Below, one piece after another: positions 52,964 through 62,855 of a stretch of 64,000 nucleotides of DNA; position 1 is the first letter of the stretch, and every line of letters starts with the position of its first letter. The translations under genes and the position numbers were made by a program. The notes below the pieces were generated by a model. That model worked only from the letters and a program-made list of their open reading frames with translations, had not been told where the DNA came from and did no database searches. The stretch comes from Paenibacillus_E allorhizoplanae (lineage in GTDB: Bacteria; Bacillota; Bacilli; Paenibacillales; NBRC-103111), in contig NZ_CAKMMW010000004.1 in NCBI RefSeq assembly GCF_927798215.1, positions 1-64,000 of the forward strand. The letters are read 5' to 3'.

Positions 52964-55180
52964 TTATTTCTCAGTCAAACGTACTAAGATCGCGTCCCCA
53001 TTAGCGGATACTTTTACTTCTGCAAACTTGGCAGTCTGTTCATAAGTTCTGCCCGTGCCTTCTGGGATAAAGAAATTCTCGATACCATACTTAATTCCTT
53101 CATACCCTTCTCGTTCACCGTTCAAGCGGACTTCATCAGCTGCGAGTTGCTCTCCAGCCTTGTACTCCCTACGGAACTCATACACGGTTGAAGCTCCGCT
53201 TGGGCCTAGAACAACAGCTATTTTTCCTTTGGAAGACCGTTCTTCTAAGTTGTCTTGATAGATTGGAGGCTCAGAAATCTTGTAGCGCAGGCGAACATAG
53301 TCCCCTTGAATCAAGGAACGCGGGTCCAATGGCTGGAGCTGCAACTTGACCAGCTTCCCATGACTGAGTAAATACTCGCTCTTGCCAATCTGCAATGACA
53401 TCGCCGCTACTTGAAGTAAAACTAATAAGGCAATGATCCAACGATTCGATCCAAGCCCAAGTTGCGGATGAGCAGCATCGTCTGGTTCGAGTCCTTTCTT
53501 TTTCTCAATCCACACTGTGATGCCTATGATCAGAATTCCGATAATCGCGAAACTGATGGATTTATGCAGGAGCTTCCAAGCCAAATCGTAATATTTGTAT
53601 ACGAGGAAAGCGATCCAGAACCCCATCGACCAATCAAATATCCATTTGACATGAAGCTGTCGACTTATCAGAATTGCTGCTAGAACGAGTACGAAGAACA
53701 GCACATTCGTAGTGTAATACCACGCTGATTCCGTCATAAAGGTTAGGGAAAACAGTGCTAACAAGAAAGAGGGATAGCTGCTGTAAAGGACGGGCTCACG
53801 GTATGTTGATAGACGAATCACTTGGCCGCCAGCGAAAAGCAAGAAGAGCAAGCCCGCAAGTATACTAAGCACGGCAACACCACTATTAATCCAATCAAAT
53901 AAGACAAAAGCCAAGATAATGATGGAGGCTAGGAAGAAGAGGATCCGTGTAATCAATCCCTGTAAAAATACAAAAGCCACAAGAGTTAAGCCTAGATAGA
54001 TAAGCAGCATCAACGATTGTTCAGTACCAACTGCAGCGCCAGTGCCCAACATAAGCCCGCTTAGCATAATGGTAAAACGAGCTAATACATTAAACCCTCG
54101 TGCCAATAGCATCCCAATCACAGCTAGAAAGCCATATCCGATCAGAATATTAGCAGGCTCATCAAACCCTAACACGACAGTCACGAGCCCAATCAGTGTG
54201 AAACTTCCTAACAGAGAGCCAATGATAATGACGGAAATCGTAAGTACACGTACGATCCACTTGGTGAAGTCTCCGTCGCCTTTGGTTTCTGTCGTTGCTT
54301 CCACATCTGTTCCCGCTTCACTATTCTCTGCAGATGGCTTCCAAGCGCGTACATAGTTCATAAACATCACATTCGCACCAATAAACACGATCACGAACAA
54401 CAAACTTACAATAAAGAAGAGTTCATTATGATACTCAATAATCAATTCAACATACTTCGTGGTAATCGCGGCTGATATCCAAAGCCCTGCGAACAGCAGA
54501 TAGACTTTACTCTGTGTCCGATGTGCATACAGGACGGCTGCTGCCAACGCTGCAATGAGCGGCAAGTTCATCCAAAGCCCATAATTCTCGAACGTATGGG
54601 ATACGGACATGATGACGAATATACAAAGTGTAGCTTGAAAGGTCACCCATTTGAGGAATGGGGAATGTAATCGGCCCTTCTCAAACAAGACGAACAAGGT
54701 ACCGTTCACGATCGCAAGACCTAACCAGATAAGGAGTGTAGCTCCCTCGGCTTCGGAAAAACTGCCCCATTTTGGAAAAAAGAACAGTCCATAAGCGAGA
54801 TGTCCCAATATATAACTCAATACATAATAGGGCTGCCATCTGGTTAGGATCGCATACAGAACAGCTGGCAGAAACCACACTAGAAACAAACTATAACTGT
54901 CCGCGTGTGAATTATAGGTTTGACCGATCAACCCGACCCCAACTCCGAAAGAAATACAGCTGGCAAATAAACTTAACTTACTTAAAAACTCTCTCCCCAC
55001 CTTGCGGGAAAGCCAAACGGATAACCCGTAAAACCCCAATATAAGAACAAATATAGGAATAAATTTCTCTAATCGGTTCAACTTCTCCCAGTTGGAAGCA
55101 AAGAAGTAACCAATAGCAGTTAAAAGAGCACTAGCCCCCAGTACATAACCAAGTTGAATCATGATTTTGTTGGATTTCAT
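52964..55180 (-). CDS. large membrane protein, DUF2157 plus GDYXXLXY domain
   Basis: 738 residues from ATG 55180, nine bases after GAGGAG; an ATG three codons earlier abuts the site. About 20 membrane segments. The N-terminal part (LGYVLGASALLTAIGYFFASNW) is DUF2157-like; the soluble C-terminal domain from about residue 615 has the name-giving LIQGDYVRLRYKI motif and ends in the conserved KYGIENFFIPEGTG region. In other bacteria these domains often come as two adjacent genes; here they are fused. The function of the family is not known. A charged cytoplasmic insert (ENSEAGTDVEATTETKGDGD) sits in the middle. Confidence 0.82.
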   Translation of the reverse strand: MKSNKIMIQLGYVLGASALLTAIGYFFASNWEKLNRLEKFIPIFVLILGFYGLSVWLSRKVGREFLSKLSLFASCISFGVGVGLIGQTYNSHADSYSLFLVWFLPAVLYAILTRWQPYYVLSYILGHLAYGLFFFPKWGSFSEAEGATLLIWLGLAIVNGTLFVLFEKGRLHSPFLKWVTFQATLCIFVIMSVSHTFENYGLWMNLPLIAALAAAVLYAHRTQSKVYLLFAGLWISAAITTKYVELIIEYHNELFFIVSLLFVIVFIGANVMFMNYVRAWKPSAENSEAGTDVEATTETKGDGDFTKWIVRVLTISVIIIGSLLGSFTLIGLVTVVLGFDEPANILIGYGFLAVIGMLLARGFNVLARFTIMLSGLMLGTGAAVGTEQSLMLLIYLGLTLVAFVFLQGLITRILFFLASIIILAFVLFDWINSGVAVLSILAGLLFLLFAGGQVIRLSTYREPVLYSSYPSFLLALFSLTFMTESAWYYTTNVLFFVLVLAAILISRQLHVKWIFDWSMGFWIAFLVYKYYDLAWKLLHKSISFAIIGILIIGITVWIEKKKGLEPDDAAHPQLGLGSNRWIIALLVLLQVAAMSLQIGKSEYLLSHGKLVKLQLQPLDPRSLIQGDYVRLRYKISEPPIYQDNLEERSSKGKIAVVLGPSGASTVYEFRREYKAGEQLAADEVRLNGEREGYEGIKYGIENFFIPEGTGRTYEQTAKFAEVKVSANGDAILVRLTEK

Positions 55181-55266
55181 GCTATTCATCTCCTCTCGTA
55201 CCATGCTTCTAATTCTACAGGAGATCGCTGATTTGAGAAGTACTATCTATTCCTAGTACCTGATCA

Positions 55267-57087
55267 TTAGCCTATGGAAGAAATACGACCATCCGCTTCA
55301 TTTTCTTGAGCATGACTTCCTTGTGAATGATGCACGAGTTGTTCATAAATGCCTTGCATTGCAAGCAACTCGGTGTGTGTGCCTTCTTCAACAATTTCCC
55401 CATGACTCATCACGATAATACGGTCGGCATGCATAATTGTTGATATCCGATGTGCAATCACGATAGACGTTCTTCCTTCAGCAACAATGTTCAAGGCCGT
55501 TTGAATGAGCTGCTCGGTTTGTGAATCTAAATTAGCCGTAGCCTCATCCAGAATAAGAACCTTGGGTTGGAATACGATGATGCGGGCAAAAGAAATCAAT
55601 TGCCGTTCACCTGCCGACAACCCGCTGCCTCTCTCTGAAATCCGGGAGTCATACCCGTCCTTCATCCGTGAAATGAGCGCATCTGCACCGACCAATTTGC
55701 AAGCTTCAATGACCGTCTCTCGTGAAATCGCAGTGTCAAACATCCTTACATTTTCAAAAATACTTCCCGCATATAAATAAGGCTCTTGTTGGACTAAGCC
55801 AATCGTTCGATGGAGATCCGTCTGCGAGATGTCCCTAATATCAATGCCATCTAAACGTATGGCGCCCCCCTGCACATCATAAAACCGGCAGAGCAGACTG
55901 ATCAAGGAGCTTTTGCCCGCACCTGTTGTGCCTACAACCCCAATCATTTCGCCAGGAGCGATATGTAAGTCCAAATCTTCAATGACGGCGGTATCCTTCT
56001 GATACCCGAAATGCACACGATCGAACTGAATGTCACCTTGAACATTAACCAACGGAATCAATTCTGAAACCTCTTTGTCCTTGACTTCCGGTTGCGCCGA
56101 GAAAATATTCCAAATCCGACTCATGGATACTTGTGTCGATTGAAGTGTATTCCATTGTTGTGTGATGTTATTGATCGGCTGAAAAAACTGTCTAATATAC
56201 GTAATGAACGCGTAGAGCACACCAAACTCAATCGCTTTATCGAAGACGGCAATACCGCCTACCCAAGTAATAAAAGCAATCGATAAGTTCCCCAAAATGT
56301 CAAAAGAGCGGTTAAATAACACACTTGTTCGGATCTCTCTTAGATTCGCTCGGAAATAACCTGTGTTCTTATCCGTAAAACGACTCATCTGCTCCTTCTC
56401 TTGATGGAACGCTTGAATAAGGTGCATGCCTGATAAGTTTTCAGCTGTGAACGCCACCATTTGGGATAACTTGGATCGTGATAGCTGATACGTTTTACGC
56501 ATATATTGACGGAAACCTACCGCGATGAGAACGATGATGGGAATGACGATCATACTGTACAACGTTAGCATCGGATCCAAATGATACATGAGCACGATAA
56601 TGAAAATCAAAGTCATACTATCACGCACTAAGCTTAGGAGCACTTGAGTGAAGAACTGGTTCAATGTTTCCGTATCACTAGACACATGCGTGATCAGGCT
56701 TCCGCTCGGCGTTTTATCATAGTAGGACATCGATTGCCTGAAAATATGTTGAAATAAATCTTTACGGATTTTGGCTACAATGCTTTGACCTGCGAATTGC
56801 AGCAAATTATTTTGTAAGTAGCTGAAAAACATGCTAGAGATTGATAATACCCCGTAGAGCAAGCAGATCTTGATCAGTGCACTGAAATCATTTTTCCCGA
56901 TCATGAGATTATCATCGATCGCAATTTTGACCAAATAAGGCTGAAATAGATCTGCCGCGATGCCTAACAAGGCGCATACGACAACAGCAGCAAACGTAAG
57001 CTTGTGTGGTTTGGCGTACACAACTAACGAACGAAAGGAAGCTTTCGATTGACTGAGGTCTTGAGGACGTTTATTCCGCTTGAACAT
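55267..57087 (-). CDS. ABC exporter half-transporter, catalytically complete subunit
   Basis: 606 residues from ATG 57087 (after AAGGAGGTAA). Six membrane segments (about 25-310) precede the ATPase domain: Walker A GTTGAGKSS (~385), signature GLSAGERQLISFARI (~487) and Walker B VLILDEATANLD with the catalytic Glu, H-loop IVIAHRIS. The signature reads LSAGE rather than LSGGQ. Together with the partner encoded just upstream (17-base overlap) it forms a heterodimeric YheH/YheI- or BmrCD-like exporter of drugs or lipids. Confidence 0.9.
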   Translation of the reverse strand: MFKRNKRPQDLSQSKASFRSLVVYAKPHKLTFAAVVVCALLGIAADLFQPYLVKIAIDDNLMIGKNDFSALIKICLLYGVLSISSMFFSYLQNNLLQFAGQSIVAKIRKDLFQHIFRQSMSYYDKTPSGSLITHVSSDTETLNQFFTQVLLSLVRDSMTLIFIIVLMYHLDPMLTLYSMIVIPIIVLIAVGFRQYMRKTYQLSRSKLSQMVAFTAENLSGMHLIQAFHQEKEQMSRFTDKNTGYFRANLREIRTSVLFNRSFDILGNLSIAFITWVGGIAVFDKAIEFGVLYAFITYIRQFFQPINNITQQWNTLQSTQVSMSRIWNIFSAQPEVKDKEVSELIPLVNVQGDIQFDRVHFGYQKDTAVIEDLDLHIAPGEMIGVVGTTGAGKSSLISLLCRFYDVQGGAIRLDGIDIRDISQTDLHRTIGLVQQEPYLYAGSIFENVRMFDTAISRETVIEACKLVGADALISRMKDGYDSRISERGSGLSAGERQLISFARIIVFQPKVLILDEATANLDSQTEQLIQTALNIVAEGRTSIVIAHRISTIMHADRIIVMSHGEIVEEGTHTELLAMQGIYEQLVHHSQGSHAQENEADGRISSIG

Positions 57088-58825
57088 CGTCGTTACCTCC
57101 TTCTTGAATAGCATACAGCTCCGCGTATAAACCATCTTGGGCTAGCAGTTGATGATGGGTGCCTCGCTGAACAATTCTTCCTTCATGCAGCACGATGATT
57201 TCATCAGTGTGCTTAAGAGCAGAGATCCGATGGGCAATCCAGATCGTCGTTTTATTTGTTCGTTCTTTCCTAATCGCATCAATAATGTGCTTTTCCGTTA
57301 CCGAATCTACAGCGCTGACACTATCATCTAGAATCATCAAAGGTGAATCTTTAATAATTCCTCTTGCTAAGCTCGTTCGCTGACGCTGGCCACCCGACAA
57401 GGTTACCCCGCGTTCACCTAGCTTCGTCTCAAACTTTTCTGGAAATGACACGATGCTGGACAATATTTGTGCTTTATTGGCAGCACGTTCCACTTGTTCT
57501 ATAGAGGATTCCCGTTTGAAGAAGGCAATATTATCCCGAATCGAAGTACTGAACAAAAAGCCCTCTTGTGGCACGTAAGCGATTTGATTCCGCAGACTTT
57601 CAAGTGTCACATCACGGATATCGCTATCTCCAATCCATACGGTTCCTTCCGGTGGATCGTAGATACGCAGCATGATTTTCATCAACGTAGACTTCCCGCT
57701 GCCCGTTTTGCCAATAATGCCGATCGATTTCCCTGGTTCAATGGTCAGTGAGATATCATGAAGCACTTCATCCTCATCATCCGGATATGCAAATGACAGA
57801 TGCTCAATACGAATCTCTTCCTGATCTAGCTGCGTAGGTTGAGCAAGCTCATTCTGCTTAATGTCCGATTCCTTCGCTAGCAGCTCATTGACTCGCTCCA
57901 AGGAAGCTCGTGAACGCTGCAGCGCATTAATGACACGCCCAATTTGCTGTAAGGGATTCACCATCATCCGAATATACAACGTTAATTCAACGAAATGACC
58001 AATCGTAATACGCCCATGAATCGTCAAATAGCCCCCGAAGGCAATCGCAATAATTAGCGATACCGCACCCAGAAACGGAATTAACGCTTCAAATAAAGAG
58101 GAAAGTCGTACTAACCGAAGTTGGTTGTCACGAATCCGATCGACCGTCTCGCTAAATCGGCTAATCATGATCGGTTCTACCGCGAATTTTTTAGCAACAC
58201 GAATGCCACCAAATTGCTCTTCGGCTGACTCAGTCATCGTTCCTAATGCTTCCTGAACTTGTAAGGAGCGCTGCTTGATGACTGGCTGAAATTTAGCGGA
58301 TAACACAGGAATTAGTAATAAGGGCACAATACAGATCAGAATGACGTACAACGGAATGGAGCTAAACAACATCGAAACAATAGCGGCTGCTATTAAAATA
58401 ACGGAGTTCGTAATCTGGTTGATCCCGAGTGAGATGGACTCTCGAATAACTGTCACATCATTCATCACATAGCTTAGCAGCTTACCGACACCATTTTGGG
58501 AATAAAAAGTTGCTCCGAGACGGGTAAAATGATCAAATAACCGATTTCTCGTTTCGAACTCGAAGCGTCGACCGCTCCGCATAATCATGTATTGCCCTAT
58601 CGCGCACAATACGCCAAAGGTCACGCCAATGACAAGCAGCTGCACGCTGTACTGCGCAATTAAACTTTTGCTGAGTCCACCCTTCTGGAGCTGGTCCGTA
58701 AACATGCCTAGCAGTTTGGGATAGTACGAGTGCACAATATTCCCTACCGAAATCAAGAGTGCGGCGATGACATACACCAGCCAATTCTTAAGCAAGAAAT
58801 CAACCAATAACCGTGTCGGCTTCAA
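57071..58825 (-). CDS. ABC exporter half-transporter, degenerate-site subunit
   Basis: 584 residues from TTG 58825, six bases after AGGAAGTGAT, a near-perfect ribosome binding site; this gives an N-terminus like YheI, whereas the ATG at 58903 has no site and adds 26 unusual residues. Six membrane segments, then Walker A GKTGSGKST (~368), signature GVTLSGGQRQRTSLARG (~473), and Walker B LMILDDSVSAVD, where the catalytic Glu is Asp. That is the mark of the degenerate site in heterodimeric exporters. The partner follows with a 17-base overlap. Confidence 0.9.
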   Translation of the reverse strand: MKPTRLLVDFLLKNWLVYVIAALLISVGNIVHSYYPKLLGMFTDQLQKGGLSKSLIAQYSVQLLVIGVTFGVLCAIGQYMIMRSGRRFEFETRNRLFDHFTRLGATFYSQNGVGKLLSYVMNDVTVIRESISLGINQITNSVILIAAAIVSMLFSSIPLYVILICIVPLLLIPVLSAKFQPVIKQRSLQVQEALGTMTESAEEQFGGIRVAKKFAVEPIMISRFSETVDRIRDNQLRLVRLSSLFEALIPFLGAVSLIIAIAFGGYLTIHGRITIGHFVELTLYIRMMVNPLQQIGRVINALQRSRASLERVNELLAKESDIKQNELAQPTQLDQEEIRIEHLSFAYPDDEDEVLHDISLTIEPGKSIGIIGKTGSGKSTLMKIMLRIYDPPEGTVWIGDSDIRDVTLESLRNQIAYVPQEGFLFSTSIRDNIAFFKRESSIEQVERAANKAQILSSIVSFPEKFETKLGERGVTLSGGQRQRTSLARGIIKDSPLMILDDSVSAVDSVTEKHIIDAIRKERTNKTTIWIAHRISALKHTDEIIVLHEGRIVQRGTHHQLLAQDGLYAELYAIQEGGNDDVQAE

Positions 58826-58953
58826 AACGACATCACTTCCTATTACAATTTTGACTCGCTTGTAAGTCTTTCTCCATGTATTAAAAACGTCCGATCCACG
58901 CATTTCCCAGTATACGCCTATTCAGTTCCACTTCCTATATCAGATATTGACGT

Positions 58954-58959
58954 TATAAT
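58954..58959 (+). promoter_or_regulatory. candidate -10 element for the DUF2536 gene
   Basis: A perfect TATAAT, 49 bases before the ATG at 59008. The -35 region (CTTCCT) is weak. Confidence 0.3.
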
Positions 58960-59007
58960 AAGAGAAGTCGTCATAAATTTACATAGACCTATAGGAGGCG
59001 CAGGATC

Positions 59008-59214
59008 ATGGACTTTATTTTAGATCGTATCGAAAATAAAATTGAGTTTTTCCAGGCTTATGATTTAAAAACACTTGAAAAGAAAATCAATGATCAAGTC
59101 GACAACAACAAGGCGCTAATGCTCGATGTTTTTGCCATCCAGCACAACATCGTATTCGACCCGAATGCAGGGAAAATGCTGTATAGCGCTGTTGTTCATT
59201 TCAAAGTGAAATAG
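59008..59214 (+). CDS. DUF2536 family small protein
   Basis: 68 residues, start ATG after AGGAGGCGC. FILDRIENKIEFFQAYDLKTLEKKIN at the start, NKALMLDVFAIQHNI in the middle and YSAVVHFKVK at the end are the pattern of DUF2536, a small conserved Bacillales protein of unknown role. It is soluble. An AraC regulator gene starts one base after its stop codon, so the two form one transcript. Confidence 0.8.
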   Translation: MDFILDRIENKIEFFQAYDLKTLEKKINDQVDNNKALMLDVFAIQHNIVFDPNAGKMLYSAVVHFKVK

Positions 59215-59215
59215 C

Positions 59216-60133
59216 ATGACGATGAAGCGCATCATTACAGAATCGGGTGGCCACTTATATTTCGTTCCCGAACTGCCCCTTTATGTAAATCGTGTTCATG
59301 AATCCTTCGACATGCAACAGCACACCCATGATTTCATTGAAATCAGCTATGTGGCAGAAGGCAGAGGTTCCCATTATATAGAAAATGTCAGTATGAATGT
59401 TACGAAAGGCGACCTCTTCTTCCTGCCTGTTGGCATATCCCATGTTTTTCGTCCCGCATCTACGAATCAGAATAAGCCACTCATCGTGTATAACTGTATT
59501 TTCACACAGGCATGGATGAACCAATTGCTTCAGCATGCAGCGATAATGGGCGAGCAAGAAATTCCACTTTTTTTTCAAAAAGCAACCGATCCTCATGGCG
59601 GTGTAGAATTCCTCTCATTTCATGAACAAAATGGTGAATTTCAACCGTTGTTTGAACGATTACATTTCGAGTATAAAGCTCGACGAGCTGGTTTTATTAC
59701 TGTTATGCAATCGTGTGTTGAGCAGCTGTTCGTCTACATGCATCGAGCGAAGTTCGATCCGGATTCTTCGGTTCCTCACAACAGCATGAAAAGCATCGAA
59801 AATTTGCTGACTTATATTCGAATGAATTGCAGCGATCCAATCACGTTAGTTGAGGCGGCTGCAAAGCTTTCATTGAGTGAACGCCAGCTCCAACGACAAT
59901 TGAAAAAGCTCACAGGCATGAGCTACACAACCTATGTGCAGCATGCTCGATTGGAAGCGTGTTGTCAGTATTTACGCGAGTCCTCCGATAAAATCAGCGA
60001 TATTGCTGCACTTGTTGGATATCAAGATATGAAATTCTTCAATCAGCTTTTCAAAAAAATGATCGGTGTCACTCCAAGACAATATCGCCAGCAGCAAGCT
60101 GAGCGCAAAAAACCACTCACATCAATTGAATGA
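59216..60133 (+). CDS. AraC family transcriptional regulator
   Basis: 305 residues. The cupin sensor shows HTHDFIEISYVAEGRGSHYI (~36-55) and DLFFLPVGISHVFRP (~67-81); the C-terminal double helix-turn-helix (about 200-297) has ITLVEAAAKLSLSERQLQRQ and ISDIAALVGYQDMKFFNQLF, ending GVTPRQYRQQQ. No convincing ribosome binding site precedes the ATG, which lies 1 base after the DUF2536 stop, suggesting coupled translation. It converges with an acetyl esterase gene and is a candidate regulator of it. Confidence 0.88.
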   Translation: MTMKRIITESGGHLYFVPELPLYVNRVHESFDMQQHTHDFIEISYVAEGRGSHYIENVSMNVTKGDLFFLPVGISHVFRPASTNQNKPLIVYNCIFTQAWMNQLLQHAAIMGEQEIPLFFQKATDPHGGVEFLSFHEQNGEFQPLFERLHFEYKARRAGFITVMQSCVEQLFVYMHRAKFDPDSSVPHNSMKSIENLLTYIRMNCSDPITLVEAAAKLSLSERQLQRQLKKLTGMSYTTYVQHARLEACCQYLRESSDKISDIAALVGYQDMKFFNQLFKKMIGVTPRQYRQQQAERKKPLTSIE

Positions 60134-60146
60134 GAGTGGTTTTTTA
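60106..60146. terminator. bidirectional terminator
   Basis: AAAAAACCACTC and GAGTGGTTTTTT pair across a 15-base loop. It contains the stop codon of the AraC gene and ends 6 bases before the stop of the convergent esterase gene. Confidence 0.85.
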
Positions 60147-60151
60147 ATTTG

Positions 60152-61111
60152 TTAAAGATCCATCATGAATTGGAACGTCAAATCATTGAAACCTGGTAAT
60201 CCTTCATGTCCGAAATCCGGGAAGATTTCTAGCTTTTTGTTTGCAGTGATTTTATTATAAGCAGCAAATTGGGTAGACGGCGGGCATACCGTGTCCATGA
60301 GACCTACGGCCATCATCACATCACCTTGAATACGATTTGCTAGGTTTTGAATATCAATGTAACCCAATTTCGTGAAATATTCTTCCTCACGTTTGTGCTG
60401 CGGGTCATGACGGCGGAAGAAGTCCTTCAACTCTTGGTAGGCATCTTTCGCCAAATCCATCTCCCATACGCGCTTATAGTCACTGAGGAAAGGATAGACG
60501 GGTGCTAATTTCTTAATACGCGGCTCAAGTGCTGCACAAGCAATCGTTAAAGCACCGCCTTGCGAACCACCCATTGCTCCTACACGTGCAGGGTCTACTT
60601 CAGGCATACTCATCGCAATGCCAGCAAGCTGTGCGGTATCTAAGAAAATATCTCGGAACAGGAGCTGATCTGGGTGATCATCTAATCCACGAACGATGTG
60701 TCCTCTTAGCGTCGTTCCTTTGGTTCCGCCAACATCCTCCGAGAATCCACCTTGACCACGGCAATCCATGGAGAAGAAGGAATAGCCAAGCGCTGCGTAA
60801 GACAGTTTATCGTTCCAATCCCCTGAATTACCGGAGTAGCCATGGAACTGAACAATAGCTGGATGCGGTTCAGTCACGTTCTTCGGACGAACATATTTCG
60901 CGTAAATGCGAGCACCTTTAACACCTGTGAAATACAGATCAAAGCAGTCTGCATATGGTACTTGGAATTCACTTGGGCGAAGCTCGATTTGGGGATCTAC
61001 CGCCTTCATTTCAGCGATTGCGCGCTCCCAGTACGTATCAAAATCTTCAGGTCTTGGATTTCGTCCTTCGTACGTGTGTAGCTTTTCTAATGGATAATCA
61101 ACTGCAGGCAT
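60152..61111 (-). CDS. acetyl xylan esterase / cephalosporin-C deacetylase, CE7 family
   Basis: 319 residues, the typical CE7 length. Catalytic Ser183 lies in MGGSQGG, Asp273 in VGLMDTVCPP and His302 in DFGHEGLPG; RGQGGFSEDVGG (~118) is the CE7-specific RGQ motif that forms the oxyanion region. There is no signal peptide, so it would deacetylate imported sugars or oligosaccharides in the cytoplasm. The ATG follows GAGGATGG. It lies 24 bases after a large uncharacterised gene, with which it forms an operon. Confidence 0.92.
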   Translation of the reverse strand: MPAVDYPLEKLHTYEGRNPRPEDFDTYWERAIAEMKAVDPQIELRPSEFQVPYADCFDLYFTGVKGARIYAKYVRPKNVTEPHPAIVQFHGYSGNSGDWNDKLSYAALGYSFFSMDCRGQGGFSEDVGGTKGTTLRGHIVRGLDDHPDQLLFRDIFLDTAQLAGIAMSMPEVDPARVGAMGGSQGGALTIACAALEPRIKKLAPVYPFLSDYKRVWEMDLAKDAYQELKDFFRRHDPQHKREEEYFTKLGYIDIQNLANRIQGDVMMAVGLMDTVCPPSTQFAAYNKITANKKLEIFPDFGHEGLPGFNDLTFQFMMDL

Positions 61112-61135
61112 GTGTCCATCCTCATTTCTATGATT

Positions 61136-62782
61136 TTAAGCGATCGTATACGAAGTGAAATCGATGACTTCACCATCAATACGTTTACTGATTTCCTTCG
61201 TTGGATCGCCGCTTAACAACAACGTTTGATTGGACAGGGAAGTATATGTAATCGTGTTATTTTCACCGTATGTAGGTTGCTTGACTTTCATCATTTCTGC
61301 AAAATGGTGAACATCGCGAATGCCGAGTGACTCTGCATTTGCTTGATCAACGCATTCGACGACGACTGCATTTGTTCTACCTCGACTAGTTACAAAACAA
61401 CGATCCTCCAGAACTTCACGATGATATGGTTGCTGGATGTATACGGCCATTAAAGCGTTACCTACCCGTCCAAAAAGTCCGTTAGGTGACTCAACCCACT
61501 CACCTAGCGGCAAGCACCCTTTGATGTAGGTAGGCTGGTCTTCTGGTATGGAATAGGTAGCCATAATAACTTGTTTATGAAAAAGCACTTCTGTGTATTC
61601 GCTTTGATGACGTAAATCTCCTTCTGGCTGCTCCAAATCTGGATGGAAAAAATAAGCATGATTCACACCTTGCACGTGATCAAGCGGGAACGCAATGTCC
61701 CAGCGATGCTGTTCGTTATCGAACTCGCGAATTCGTTCCCACATACCGCCCATTGCAAAGCTTTTTGTGAGGTATACATAACTATGGAGATGATCATTCT
61801 CATGCTGACCTTGACCGATTTGTTTAGGAATTTGTCGTTTAATTTCGACGGGTACGGATGACCGATGCAAGGCAGTTTGAATGGTTTGTGCTGGCGCTTC
61901 ATACGCAAGGAATCCCGCATATTCGGTTCTTGGCATGTGCGCCGGCAGTTTGAAGTCCCCGTATTGCACATAATCGTGAAGTACATTCGTATCCTTGGGC
62001 ATGTCATGCGGCCAAATCCGCGCGTGCGGACCTGCCCAAGCGCCACCTAAGTAGAACGTCGCGCGTTCACGCCATAAATAATCCAGCATGCGAGCTAGCT
62101 CACTCCGAATTGCTGTATCTTGGATCACCTGCGACGCACAGGTGAAAGCCTGCACCCAATGCCAGAACCATGGGAGACCACCGTATTCTGTCATCCCATT
62201 AGCCGTGACTCGTTTGAGTGTCAATTGTAGACTTTCGTAACCATCTTGGACTAAAGCAGCATCTTCATAGCGTTGTCCGAAAATCAGCTTCGCAGCCGTA
62301 TATTTGGCTTCGTGATGACCATAACTTGTTAGCGGTTTCCGATAAAAGTTACTGTCGTAAATATGGCGAAGCGCCTTATCAAATGCTTCACGAAGCGCTT
62401 CACTCAACTGCTCTTGATATCGCTGGGCAAAATAAACCATCAAGCTCCCCATGAGCTCAACTGGCAATGTATTCTTAGACGCCTCTTGAGGCGTTGGTCT
62501 TAAATTAAGTGGCCAGTGACCATAAGTGCTGCTAGCTGGATCTTGATCTTGAATCTCAAGTAGATGAAGGAAAACACCTTCTGCTTTATCCTTCGCCTCT
62601 TTACGATCGCCTTCGAAGGTAATCGAGTGATCCACAGCAGCAGCGAATAGATACGATGCGTAATAGAAATTGTCACGCACGTCCCCTTCGAAAAGAAAAC
62701 CATTACTCAGAACTGGCTGTTTATAAGCTGCATGCGCTATTTTCGCAATAATTTCGTCTTGGCGTTGCTGTATCGTAGTCAA
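61136..62782 (-). CDS. uncharacterised 548-residue protein, possible carbohydrate-active enzyme
   Basis: Start TTG 62782 stands nine bases after TAGGAG. I do not recognise a named family. The first ~330 residues are mostly amphipathic helices with aromatic-rich turns (GGLPWFWHWVQAF, ~200; GAWAGPHARIWPHDMP, ~245), as in (alpha/alpha)-toroid glycoside hydrolases and lyases; the last ~200 are beta-rich (YTEVLFHKQVIMATY, ~393; TNAVVVECVDQA, ~468). This toroid-plus-sheet layout resembles heparinase- or alginate-lyase-like folds, which is inference. There is no signal peptide. Its partner is the CE7 esterase, so an acetylated oligosaccharide is a plausible substrate. Confidence 0.65.
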   Translation of the reverse strand: MTTIQQRQDEIIAKIAHAAYKQPVLSNGFLFEGDVRDNFYYASYLFAAAVDHSITFEGDRKEAKDKAEGVFLHLLEIQDQDPASSTYGHWPLNLRPTPQEASKNTLPVELMGSLMVYFAQRYQEQLSEALREAFDKALRHIYDSNFYRKPLTSYGHHEAKYTAAKLIFGQRYEDAALVQDGYESLQLTLKRVTANGMTEYGGLPWFWHWVQAFTCASQVIQDTAIRSELARMLDYLWRERATFYLGGAWAGPHARIWPHDMPKDTNVLHDYVQYGDFKLPAHMPRTEYAGFLAYEAPAQTIQTALHRSSVPVEIKRQIPKQIGQGQHENDHLHSYVYLTKSFAMGGMWERIREFDNEQHRWDIAFPLDHVQGVNHAYFFHPDLEQPEGDLRHQSEYTEVLFHKQVIMATYSIPEDQPTYIKGCLPLGEWVESPNGLFGRVGNALMAVYIQQPYHREVLEDRCFVTSRGRTNAVVVECVDQANAESLGIRDVHHFAEMMKVKQPTYGENNTITYTSLSNQTLLLSGDPTKEISKRIDGEVIDFTSYTIA

Positions 62783-62855
62783 TTTGTCATCTCCTATTGA
62801 GGAACATATGAAGCTTATTTGTTTTAATATCTAATTCAAAGGCAAATTCTGCAAT

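Noticed and set aside
30604..62782. Prophage, integrative element or defence island
   Set aside because: No integrase, transposase, phage structural gene, restriction or toxin-antitoxin gene, or att-like direct repeat was found; the region is metabolic and transport genes.
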